In this document: piece by piece, positions 41,501 to 51,511 of the stretch
Layout of the letters: every line of letters begins with the position of its first letter
Position numbering within the stretch: the first letter of the stretch is position 1
Origin: Takakia lepidozioides
Lineage: Eukaryota; Streptophyta; Takakiopsida; Takakiales; Takakiaceae
Assembly (NCBI GenBank): GCA_030704615.1
Contig: CM060733.1
Coordinates: 70,184,001-70,248,000 of the forward strand
Length of the DNA stretch: 64,000 nt
Reading direction: 5' to 3'
Notes under the pieces: model-generated
The model's input: only the letters and a program-made list of their open reading frames with translations
Database searches by the model: none
Told to the model about the DNA's origin: nothing
Position numbers and translations under genes: made by a program

Positions 41501-42081
41501 CACACCAGAAGGAAATGCAGATGTAGCCTCCCCTGCTAGTCGTGGAGATGAAGATAAACCCCTCGCAGATTCGCAACAATCAGACGTGGTGTTGTCCAAT
41601 GAGTTTTCCGAGGCTTCATGTCGTGAAGCAAGACCGTATGAGCAGATGAGGAAGGTTGAGATCCACAAAATACACTCTTAGAAACCTCAACACAATCCGA
41701 ATTATGAGACCCCAAGCTCGCCGAATCTGCAACCTCCTCCTTCAATTTACAACTCCCATTTGTCGCAGCTTGATCGTTCTTTCTTGCAATAGAAGTGTGC
41801 CTCTCATCATGTGACTGTGTATAGCTCGTACCTGTGACACGGTACTTGGAGAAAGTGTCTGGAAACAACTCCCATTGCTTTTGGCCGTCATTGAAAACTG
41901 GAAGCAACACTGTGGAGGCATCATCATCTCCATCATCCTCCAAAAAAACTGAACCCGGAACAAGTTTGAATCTATTGCATAACCAAGGTTCTGGGATAAT
42001 GCACTTGTTTCCATTGCAAGGATAACGAACCACTTTTGCATCAGGTGGACATGAAAGCACTGCATATTTTGGTGTAGACAT
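38588..42081 (-). pseudogene. E2 MULE-like transposase with a one-base shift
   Basis: Homologous along its length to the E1 transposase but without the two big introns. Parts: N-terminal domain (42081-41536), core (about 41500-39760) and C-terminal part (about 39780-38588). The core has DGHPWCKTNTYNMSG and CQSSTCPFF, then CSFCKERPFC and HVGFHNHP (zinc cluster). The candidate catalytic acids are in FDHVKRIKDW, FAGFMADAAGANW plus CLYHWAESL, and NLSEAVHSAWW. The C-terminus has a SWIM finger, CDCPDF then CKHMYF. The core and C-terminal frames join if the G5 run in CATGGGGGACGG (minus strand, near 39,770) had one more G, giving GPNKEELM like the E1 GPDKWELM. The junction near 41,500 is an intron or another shift. 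Confidence 0.8.
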
Positions 42082-43123
42082 TTGGCAATGCCCTCAAAGT
42101 TTGAGAGAAGATGCAAAATGAATGAAAGCGCACATCTTGCAAGACCTTATGCAAATACATTAAATGGCTTACATTACTTATGTGTATCATCAATCCAGAA
42201 GGTCCAAATTTTTTGAGGCATGTGCTCCATCCATATTATTCTCTGACAGAAACAACTAAATGGACTATCCCCTATTTTTAAGACGACGGCGCCGTTGTTG
42301 AGATCTTAGAATCCAATGTACTGCCTTCTTCTTATGAGCATATGAAACATAAATGCTCTGCATGTTTCCATTTATTTTACAACCAATCGTTGATTAATCG
42401 TCCAACTATGAACTGACACACTAGACGGCACAATTTATTTACAATCAAATCCCATGACATGTATGTTGATTTGTTCTTTGATTACTCATGTATGAGTAAT
42501 GAGTACAAGTATTTGTGGCGACAATTGGCTCTAAAACCAATAAATTGATTAAGACACCCATAACAAAATATTTAGTTACTTTATCACTTACTTTATATTG
42601 TATTATGAAGGCGCCGCCACAAAGTAACATGTCAATCGTACTCTGAGGATCCACGTGTAACCCATGTAGTCCAAAAAACACTAACGCCAGAGTGTATAAA
42701 AAATGTTCACATTTCAGATTTGGCCAATTTGGCCTTTTTAAGGCCTTAGCCTTCGCCCTCGCCCCCCTTGGCGGGGGCAGGTTTGAACCCGCAACCTAGT
42801 GGAAAATACACCACAACCTTACCAACAAGCCATGCTCTATTCAATGAAACAACCTCTACTTTTTTGTTAATAAACTGTTTCTTTTCAGTTAAACTTGTTG
42901 CCATTACTACATGACTAACCCGGTATCATTACTACACTAACGTAGTCTAGTATACTTGCACATTATCCCTTGCCACTCCCCCAAACAAACACACACAAAC
43001 TACACAAGCACTTAACACGTCTCTAGTCTCTACACCCTGGAGACTCCCGTTGCGAAGAGGAGACGGAGGCGCCGCATCTCGGCCTTATACTATACCACCC
43101 CGAGGCAACGAGCTGTTGCGGCG
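42082..43123. promoter_or_regulatory. Divergent intergenic region of E2
   Basis: 1.04 kb between the transposase and methyltransferase starts. It contains a tRNA-like SINE relic (42,740-42,845) and otherwise no gene. It must include both promoters. The strand asymmetry and layout match the E1 region at 35,995-36,849. Confidence 0.5.
42740..42845 (-). repeat. tRNA-like SINE relic
   Basis: On the minus strand, GGCTTGTTGGTAAGG resembles an A box and GGGTTCAAACC a B box. A T-arm (GCGGG-TTCAAAC-CTGC) and an anticodon-like stem (GTGG/CCAC) can form, but the loop has eight bases and no acceptor stem pairs. It is therefore a tRNA-derived repeat, not a working tRNA gene. Confidence 0.5.
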
Positions 43124-46100
43124 ATGGGGAGGAAGAAGGACACTCGAGGGGGAGGCGTTGCTGGTGGTGGTGGTGGTAGAGGCAAGCTGCGGACGGAGAA
43201 GGTAAGCTGTAGTTTTGTTTTTTTTCATGACCTGCACTTAGGCATATGCGCCATCGCATAAGCCCCACCAAGCTGCTCCTTATCTAGCACATCCGCCGGC
43301 GCAGATGCCTAAGTCACTTCAAGTCTCACAAGTTTGCGAATCTCCACACATACACACAACCGTCTCCGCCGGCGGAGACAGCTCATTCCCCTTGGTTTTT
43401 TCTGATGCTTGGAAGGGCTGGGCTGCCACCTCCGCCGGCGCATACCGTTGGAGCTGGGATGCTCGCATGTTTCAGGAAGTGCTCCTCTACTCCCATCCCG
43501 TTTATTTTTTTGCATGCTCATACGTTGCTGATGCTCCGAGCGGGTTGGGCTGGCGTATCCGCTGGCGCATACCTGTGCAGCAGGGCTGCTCAAATGTTTC
43601 AGGAAGTTTTCCCTTTTCCATCTTCTTTGTTTTTCCGCATGCTGATGCTCCGAGTGGGCTGCGCTGGCATATCCGCCGGCGCATACCCATTGAGTACATT
43701 CTTTTTTGCTCAGATCATAGGTTTCAGGAACCTCCTGCAAGCGTCTCCACCGGCGGAGACACTTGGAGCTTGGTTTTTTTGCATATTCCCTGTGTTACGG
43801 AAGCTCCAAAGCGCCAAGGCTGCCACCTCTGTCAACACAGACCCGTGCAGCAGGGCTGCTCACATATTTCAGGAAGTTCTCCCCCCCTTCCATCTCTTTT
43901 GTTTCTCCGCATTCTCATAAGTTGTTGATGCTCCGAGCGGGCTGGGCTGCCATATCCGCCGGCGCATACCCATTGAGCACAATCTTTTTTTGCTTAGCTC
44001 CTAGGTTTCAGGAACCTCATGCAAGCATCTCCGCCGGCGGAGATGCTTGGAGCTTGGTTTTTTGTTGTATATTCCTTGTGTTACGTAAGCTCCAAAGTGT
44101 CGAGGCTGCCACCTCCGTCGGCGCAGACGCTTGGGGAACCTTCCCTATTTTGGTTGATCACAGTATTCAAGTATCTCAAAGCTTCTACGTTGCCACCTCC
44201 ACAACTCCACATGCTTCCATAGGCCTAGTTTGATCTTTCAAGGTGCTCCTGTATGTTTGGCTACAACCTCCCTTCCATGGTATGCGCCGGCGCATATGCT
44301 TGGAGCTCCTTGAGCAAAAATTTCTTCAAGGGCCTCAAATCTTGTCAAATTTTGAGTTGGTTGCACATATGTGTCATATGCGCCGGCGTAGGTGGTCGGA
44401 GGTCCTCTGTCGGGATGCTCACGCCTGTATTCTGCTCCAAGTTGTAAGCTTTGAAAGACAAGGATATTCATGGAATTAGTTGACTATCCAAATTCATTTG
44501 TTTTCTTCATGCAACCATGACACTGAACTGCTCTTTTTACATATTATACATTCACACATGTGCTCTTCTCATACACTGACATCTTGAACTGTTTTGGTCT
44601 ATGGAATTAGGAAATTACTACTACAACTGAAGCTGTGGAGGCCGGGACGCTTGCAACCATTATTGACGACATTGATGCAGGGAATTGGGGGCAGATGAGT
44701 ATGAAGAGGATACAACATCTAGTGATCCTCTTTCTCTAGATGCCAAACAGGCAATTATTCTGGAAAAGAAACAAGATCTGAATGTAACTTTCAGGTCCCT
44801 CCTCATTGAGGATGGAGTTATGGACATTCCATTGTGTCGCATGATTTCTATGCAGGTTGTTAGGCCCGCCCTTGCCAACGACATCCTAAAGCTTAGAGGA
44901 GACTTCTATTCTGGATACCATCCAGGAGCAGCCGTGTTCTATGTTTCTGTTGAGGGGATTGATGGATCTACTGTAGATGTAGGTCCTGATATCATCTCTA
45001 CATGGGATAGTCATTGGAAAATAGTCAATGATGAGTTTGAGAAGTATCTTGAGTCCAAGCCAAAGTTGCATCATCTTCGGGGGAAGATGTTTCATGTCTG
45101 GGATGGGAATCATAGGCTTCAAGCATGGTATCCCTATATCAATGAAGTTCATGGGGCCAACTTGTCAAGACATGTCTGTGTGACAAGTTGGGTGCTCAAT
45201 GCGGACATTGAAAATCGTGGTTCCCTCAGGTCCATCATGGATGGAGTGAATGTGTGAGTTTCCTTTCTATTCTTCATTTACTTTCATGTTCAATGTTGTC
45301 ATGTTCTTGCTCAATGGATGTACATATACACATCTTCTTTCTAATGATCATATTTTATATGTGCAGGGCAACAGAGAGGGCACATGTTACATCCAAATTT
45401 GTGCACTTGGTTTGCAAGGTCAATATGATTGGCCTTACACCTGTCTCTGAATGGAAGAATGTATTGAGGAAAGAGCAATACGACGAATGCATCAAGAAAG
45501 CAGGAAAGACTTGGTATAACCTGACAGTCCATGCAATGACAGAGATTTTGTACAAGGTAACATCATGTCTTAACCAAGTTTCATTCTTTGCATCCATAGA
45601 CAAGATTCACCTCTGGTTCATGTTATGAACTGTTTTGGTTCTTTTGGCAGCATGATATTGTTGAGGCCCAACGCATGGCGGGGGAAGCTTACAAACTTGC
45701 TGAGGGGCCAAAGAGTCAAGAGGGCCTTGAAGATACAATGAGACAGGCTGGATTGAAAGCAAGGGAGCAACACAAGAGTCAGCTTGTGAAGTTGCTTCCT
45801 ATTGCTGATCCAACCCTTGGAGAGGGGTTTCTCCAAGAACTTAAACTGCATTGGTCACGTGTAAAGGCAGGATCAGAGGAAATGACCCAAGAGAAAATGG
45901 TGAACATTGCTACCGCCCGGGTGGATCCTGAAGAAAAGGTGGAATGGCTACATATATGGAATGGAGACCAAACACTTCACGACCGTAATTTTTTTCCACC
46001 CGGGCCTATCAGTGGGCCAACACTTGATCCTTGGCTGAATAGAAGGACTTTTTGGTGGCAGGTACATATACAATCACTATCTTCTCAATGCAATTAATTC

Positions 46101-48743
46101 ATTTTGTTGATGACACATTAACATAGTTATTTAACTGACTGTATTTTCTGGCAGCTTCGCAAGGTTGCCTTGGCTCAGTTTGCCTTGTACACCACTCAGC
46201 TTGGCCAATTTCATGTTGCCTTGGAGGAAGGAGAGAGTGAGAGTCTGGGAGACTACATGGATACATGGAAGATGACTCATTTCAATGAGTTGTTTCATAG
46301 AGAGTTCTCATTGCCAAAGGGGCCATTCAGAGGCAATGATTGGGAACAACAAACAGGTGGGGAGAAGGTGGTGAGACGGATTTTATTCAGGTACCATCTT
46401 TCCATTGCATTGTACATGGATAGTGTATACACCTTGTAAGTCAAAAATGTCTATGCTTCAAGTATTTTTCTAGTACATTGGGATATACATGTTTCTTAAT
46501 GTGCTTGTTCAATTGTTGAACAGGTTGCATAAATATTTGTCTCCACAATAACTTTGAATGTGTTTGTATTTTAGGTACATGAGATTTGTGCTTGTACCGA
46601 GTGATCGACTTAAGGCTGAGCCCAAGTTTCTGATGGCCTGGAAGTTTGGTGCTCAACAAGCTTCCATGTACACACCTGCAATTGAGGAAGATTGGGGTGT
46701 GGAACACCGGGAAGGGGGGGTTGGTATTTGGATATGCCCAAGGGTACTATCCCCTATGCAGAAATGGGACTTCATAAGGAATGTGTTCGCAGGCAGTCAG
46801 TGAGTGATGAAGGGGGTATCTCCACTGAAGTCCCTGTTCTTGATCTGGAGCATGCAGAACAGATTGCTACACAGGCCGCTGACGCTGTAGCCCAAGTGGT
46901 CCCTGCCGTTGTGGGTGTACCAAAACGCAAATCACGAAAAAGAAAAGGTGCGGATGTCAATGCAGGTGTGGCTTCTATTGCTGGTCCTATTGGTAGTTCT
47001 TCACATCCTTCAAATCAGTTGGTTGTAGTGCCTGCACCTACTACTCGAGGAAACAAGCCAAAGGCAGGCGAACATCCTTACAGTGCAGTGTCATTTTCTG
47101 GTGGTGCACCTAGCATGTATCGCATGAAGATCATGCCTACTCATTTCATTGATATGGTGGAGGCCTCAAGTACATCTCCTGATGCGACCTTGAAAGAGCT
47201 CATGGAGTTCTTAAAAAATGTGAGTTTCCCCCAACAAACAAACTTGAATGTAAGGAATTCTTCGATGTTTTTATATCCTCATCATCCGGCTATTGACTCC
47301 TACATTTTCTGTATGTTGTTTGCAGTTGCCAGGAACTTGGTCTAGTGTTGTGGATGGAAAAAATGTGCATGTGGCTGTGGACATGATCATCGTGGACTGC
47401 CCAACAGGAATGCCTGTACAGGGCTGTTTGGATGGTGTACAGGTTCCTCCCTGGAATGCTTTTGATAAACGGTATTGGGAGTATGCATTCTCCATTGCTA
47501 ATGACCTGTTGGATGACAATGGATGCTTGGTGTTCTTGCAGGGCTCCGATGATTCATTTGCATTGGAGCTCTTTTCTTACTCCAGGGGCAGCTCTATTTC
47601 CGTATTATCAAGGAAATATACTTGCATCAATACCACCCCTCTACACACTCAGACAGGAAAGGTAAAAATCATCCCTCTTCAATATCTCATTGTTTGATGT
47701 TTCATCTTCCTACTCTCATACATATTATTAAACCATCCGGGTGCACTGTTTTTGTGGAAATGGCACGTCTAACAGACCATGTTCTTCCACGCCCATGTCC
47801 TCACCAAGCAAGGAGGACTATTCAAACTGCGTGAGTCTGGCAAAGTTGTGGACCCCCTTGCAGACCCTGTTGAGTTGGATGCCATCTACAACCACATTCC
47901 AGATGTTGCACTACCCATGCAAACTCCTCAACAAGCCTGGAGGGGTGCGCGAGACCGTAGTCCCGCCTTCATGCAAGTGTTGTTGGAGACATGCTCACCT
48001 CCTGGCTCCCGCATTTTGGATCTCACAGCTGGCACAGGTTTGCATTGGTCTCCATTTTGTAATTAAAATCTTCTGAGCTGATTCATGATCATTAACTGTT
48101 ATCCGATATAATATCATCATTGCATGTTTTTTTCCTGCAGGTTCTACATTTATTGCTGCCCGCGAGTCTGGACGTCACGTATTTGGTCTTGAGGGGGACC
48201 AGACGTTGTATGCAGCACGTCTCTCTGCACTTCAAAATACTCAACCCGTTTTGGTTTCATCTGTGGTAACTCCAACCATTCAACGTCCTGTGAGTTTGTT
48301 GGAACCCCCCGCTCCTAAGGTGGCGCGCAAGCTTGGTCTTCATCTCGGCAGTACTTCCTAGTGAGTATGTCTCGCCTCCATTCCCTTTGTTGCAATCTCT
48401 ATATTATTTGCAAAGCAAACCATTCCCATTTGATTTGTTAACATAAGTATACATGTATGTGTGATGCAGTGATGGGATTGTGCGGACCATCTACGATAGT
48501 CTACCCCAAAGTCCTCTTTCATCGTTTTATCTACCTTCGTATGCCGAGTCCCAAGCTTTGCATTCAATACATCAACAACGTGATGTAGGTCTTTCCAATG
48601 ATCTCTTGTTTGACCGAAGAGCAGCTATTGTTGGACAATCCGTGGATAGGTTGCGTAGAGTTGAGGCTTTCATGGATGTGTATGCCTCTGAATCACAGGC
48701 TTATGACACGGATGATGAAGTATCAGCTGATGATGTTATGTAG
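43124..48743 (+). CDS. E2 ParB-like/beta-class amino-methyltransferase
   Basis: Ten exons: 43124-43201, 44611-45253, 45367-45556, 45651-46061, 46155-46390, 46575-47219, 47326-47661, 47776-48037, 48141-48360, 48470-48743, all GT-AG. Exon 2 is ParB-like (DIPLCRMISMQVV, VWDGNHRLQAW). Exon 6 has a basic patch (PKRKSRKRKG, NLS-like). Exon 7 holds the motif IV region MIIVDCPTGMPV (DCPT where DPPY is usual) and DLLDDNGCLVFLQG. Exons 8-9 hold motifs X and I: AFMQVLLETCSPPGSRILDL, TAGTGSTFIAARESGRHVFG and LEGD. The order IV then X/I is that of beta-group N6A/N4C methyltransferases. The frame is broken twice by single missing G's, at 44,68x (TGGGGGC) and 46,71x (AAGGGGGGGTT). Role inferred: binds palindromic sites and modifies element DNA. 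Paired divergently with the transposase. Confidence 0.82.
43244..44395. repeat. Palindrome array in intron 1 of E2 methyltransferase
   Basis: Intron 1 (43,202-44,610) holds about twelve palindromes centred on GCCGGC. They are of two alternating kinds: GTCTCCGCCGGCGGAGAC (perfect, 43,362-43,379) and TATGCGCCGGCGCATA (perfect, 44,281-44,296). A 28-bp perfect palindrome with half-site CAAGCATCTCCGCC spans 44,022-44,049. Others centre near 43299, 43436, 43563, 43678, 43751, 43961, 44120 and 44386. Spacing is about 65-170 bp. They are embedded in a degenerate longer repeat (GTTTCAGGAA, TGATGCTCCGAGCGGGCTGG, TTGGAGCTTGGTTTTT). Confidence 0.9.
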
Positions 48744-49627
48744 GTAATTAGAAATTACATATACAATACATTGTCCTCATTGTCAGTCCGAATTTTTTGT
48801 TATTTTTTATGATACATGTATTTCTCTCTAGTGTAAGGTAAAACAAATGGGGCAAATGACATGGTGTTGAAATCAGATTTCATGTTATCTTCCTGTCATT
48901 TGATTTATCTATGTAATAGTTTGTACATAGATCTCTACTGCATTTCATAGATCCCTTTACCTTAATGCAAGTTCGACATGCACTTCAGCACTATCAAATT
49001 TCATCATTAGTAAGATCAACCCTTATGAGTATTGTGGCATGTTATGTACACACAGGGTGACTATCTTTATCTCATTAGTGTTTCATTTCATTAGTGTTTC
49101 AAGTCTGAATGGGTAGTGTAGTGGTATGAACTAGGCTTGATACCCGATAGGTTGTGGGTTCTATCTCTGATGGACATTATGTTTTTGTAAAATAAAAATG
49201 TTTCAGAAGATAGATATATAGATACTGCAAAACCTATGTAACAAAGCTCCCTAGCATTGTCAAGCTCCCTAGCATTCCCTTAGCATTGCTCCATTCTGAA
49301 CTTCAAACTAGACTCCCACCATTGGAAGAGCCCGTACCTTCACCATTTGTATCTAACAAGGAGCCGTGCCTCGTCATTTTTTAATTTTTCGACCTTTTTT
49401 CTCATGTTGGAAAGCCATAAAAGCAACATGTTCATCTCCCATTCCTACACTCACCCATGTGGAATAATAATACAATGAATATGGAATATTCTATATAGAA
49501 TATTCTTATTCCATCCTTTGATATTTTGACTATGGACCCTAAGATTAGATGAATCACAATTTTTTTATATTTTTTTTGTACCCTTATTTAAGTGTTGTGC
49601 ATATAAAATTGTTCCTATGCATATCTA
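48744..49627. other. Right end of E2; no gene
   Basis: AT-rich 3' flank of the methyltransferase and the presumed right end of the transposon. It contains a SINE-like head at 49,105-49,205 and a small duplication (TCATTAGTGTTTCA twice near 49,075). No terminal inverted repeat matching the left end was found by eye. Confidence 0.5.
49105..49205 (+). repeat. tRNA-derived SINE-like head
   Basis: TAGTGTAGTGG (49,114-49,124) fits the polymerase III A box TRGYNNAGTGG, and GGGTTCTATCTC (49,156-49,167) resembles the B box at the right distance. It is followed by a short A-rich end. No cloverleaf, so a retroposon relic. Confidence 0.55.
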
Positions 49628-49683
49628 AAATTTGTATGCACGCATACATTCCTCCATATGCATGCATTTGTGTGCGCATATAG

Positions 49684-50641
49684 TATAGGCTACCTCTTCG
49701 GGAGAAACCCATCCGCAACAACATCTGCAATTGCTCTTGGCGCAAGCAAGTCCTTCTTGGAAAGCCATATTTTGAGTGAAGGAGATTCTGTGGGGACTAA
49801 ACTTGACGGTGCAGCATTGGACCTGGTCATGGATTATTTCTCCACTTTAAGTTCACCTAACATTCGGCATCAGATCAATGCATTGAGAATGGGCTCTGGG
49901 ATCAGAGGCTACATAGACAATATTTTGGAATTGAAACGAGTGAGCAAGTACAATTACATCCAGGACAATGTATTCCCAGGTCAAGGTGCCATCAAAGTTT
50001 TTCTTTTCAAAATGTCGACTGTTGAGGAGGGCAGTGGGGTTAGCCTTGTGAAGCGGATGCAGAAGACTGGGGACTTGCAGAATTGTTTTCTTATGTTTGA
50101 TCATGTGAAACGAGTGAAGGATTGGACGACAATGGCTTGTCATGTCTACGATCCAGTGTACCAACGAGTTATGACAATTGCAGTTTGTGACATGCAATCC
50201 GAGGATACGGAATCCCAGAAGCTCATGTGGAATTCCCTGATACGTGTCATGGGCTGCCATGGGCTGCCATCTCCAAATTTCGCAGGTTTCATGGCGGATA
50301 GTGCTCAAGCAAATTTCAATGCTGTTCGTATTGTCTTCGGATCGGGCGACCCAAAAGTGCCTATGCCAGGAAGAGAGCGTACATGTCTATTCCATTGGAC
50401 ACAATATCTAGAAAAACATACAAAGTCGGACATCAAACCAGAGATGCAGACTCAGCACCGTAAATTGTGCAAAGAGTACAAAGATGCTAGAACAATGAAG
50501 GAGGCGGACACTTTGTTCCAAACAATTCGTGCATGGTGGTTCTCTTCTGGAGCTGCATCACTTGAGAGTATGAGAGCATTGGAAGATTGGCTGGCGTTTT
50601 GGCACTTCCGGTATAGACAGTGGGGAGCAGCCATGACAATG
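49684..50641 (+). CDS. E1 MULE-like transposase, exon 2
   Basis: Continues exon 1 (36,850-37,955) in frame across an intron that now contains E2. It aligns with the E2 core: LELKRVSKYNYI, MFDHVKRVKDWTTMACHVYD (first acidic residue), FAGFMADSAQANFNAVRIVF (second) with CLFHWTQYLEKHT, and the Trp-rich AWWFSSGA and WLAFWHFRYRQWG. The acceptor TATAG|T keeps the frame with the GTGCAT donor. The donor ACAATG|GTACGA is followed by an intron that now contains retrotransposon R2. No stop or shift is seen. Confidence 0.85.
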
Positions 50642-50730
50642 GTACGAGGCTTCTATTTCATGCTTTATTTATACATTTGCTTTCCATATTTTTGACTCAT
50701 TGCTTTTTTTATGTTGTTTCCTGTGCACTG
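50642..50730 (+). other. Left remnant of E1 transposase intron 2
   Basis: 89 bp of host intron ending in ACTG, the left copy of the 4-bp target duplication of R2. The right remnant is 62,734-62,765. Without R2 this intron would be about 120 bp. Confidence 0.8.
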
Positions 50731-51254
50731 TGTCGTGCGCATACATATCGCTACACAACTACATCGCTGTCCAAACCACACCACACATATATGCACAATA
50801 AAGTAGTTTACCACAATAGATAGAAGTCCAACGAACACACTGTGACACAAAACATGAAAACCAAACCATCACTCTTAGAAAATAGTAGTCGAGCCAGGGG
50901 CACCCCAAGCTATGGGGACTCCACCCCACAACAACCTGTACCCCTACATAAGCACACTCAAATCTAAACACATGCAGGAGCTCGGTCGCGCAGGCTCAAC
51001 TCGAGAAAGATGAGCCGCGCGACTGCCGCTCTCGTGAAGATAAGACGGACCAGGTGTCAAACTAAACTTGACACCTGATTTAACACTTGACCTAAATCCA
51101 AGTGTTAAATACAAATAACTAGTTTTATTCTAGCTGTTTTCACACTGTGCTTATTTAACTTGACAGCTGTCGTGCGCATACATATCGCTACACAACTACA
51201 TCGCTGTCCAAACCACACCACACATATATGCACAATAAAGTAGTTTACCACAAT
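50731..51254 (-). repeat. R2 3' LTR with duplicated 87-bp end
   Basis: Structure on the plus strand: an 87-bp segment (50,731-50,817, TGTCGTGCGCATACATATCG...CCACAAT), then the 347-bp LTR core (50,819-51,165), then the same 87-bp segment again (51,168-51,254). The core is identical to 62,387-62,733. The extra 87-bp copy is next to the polypurine tract, so the LTR is either bounded unusually or was rearranged during reverse transcription. The LTR contains two adjacent inverted repeats, AACACTTG/CAAGTGTT and CAGGTGTCAA/TTGACACCTG, shared with R1. Confidence 0.85.
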
Positions 51255-51264
51255 CGCCCCCCTA
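51255..51264 (-). other. R2 polypurine tract
   Basis: Minus strand TAGGGGGGCG immediately before the 3' LTR block, the place where plus-strand DNA synthesis is primed in LTR retrotransposons. Short but correctly placed. Confidence 0.6.
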
Positions 51265-51511
51265 GCTGGTGGATAGGTCCCTCTACCTCCAGATAGCTAC
51301 AAGACGTAATAGCCATAGCCGTACTAAGTCCTGTATCACTGTCCCTATCGCACTCAAACTCTATAGACCAAGAGGCCGGGTACAAGAGTAGCCCCATCGT
51401 TAGTCGCCGTCTTGCAATCTGTGAACTTGAGCCAGGACTTCGTGTATTCAAGGTCTCCTGTAGCTGGGCCTTGCGTTGCTTGTTAGCCTCCCATGGTTGT
51501 ATCCACTCCCA
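51265..51511 (-). other. R2 3' untranslated internal region
   Basis: About 250 bp between the integrase stop codon and the polypurine tract; no coding content recognised. Confidence 0.6.

Larger units (their letters stand above)
38012..49627. mobile_element. DNA transposon E2, nested in E1 transposase intron
   Basis: The region has a MULE-like transposase (minus, 38.6-42.1 kb) and a ParB-like/beta-class methyltransferase (plus, 43.1-48.7 kb), transcribed divergently. It is flanked by exons 1 and 2 of the E1 transposase, so it must have inserted into that intron. Limits are set by a 14-bp direct repeat AAATTTGTATGCAC at 37,998-38,011 and 49,628-49,641, a possible target-site duplication (longer than the 8-11 bp usual for MULEs). 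I could not see terminal inverted repeats, so the exact ends remain tentative; nesting itself is well supported by the interrupted gene. Confidence 0.75.

Noticed and set aside
42740-42845. Functional tRNA gene on the minus strand
   Set aside because: A and B boxes and a T-arm exist, but no acceptor stem pairs and the anticodon loop has the wrong size.
43305-44233. Overlapping plus-strand ORFs of 207, 171 and 156 codons
   Set aside because: They are repeat-derived frames in intron 1 of the E2 methyltransferase; the products are repeats of the palindrome units and do not align with the E1 protein.
30582-48743. Bacterial or phage contamination (ParB-methyltransferase is typical of phages)
   Set aside because: Both copies are split by many GT-AG introns, sit beside and inside eukaryotic transposon genes, and have repeats in their introns.
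50731-51254. Independent miniature LTR element (87-347-87 bp)
   Set aside because: The 347-bp part is identical to the other R2 LTR and the outer end has the R2 target duplication, so it is simpler to see it as the 3' LTR with a duplicated end.
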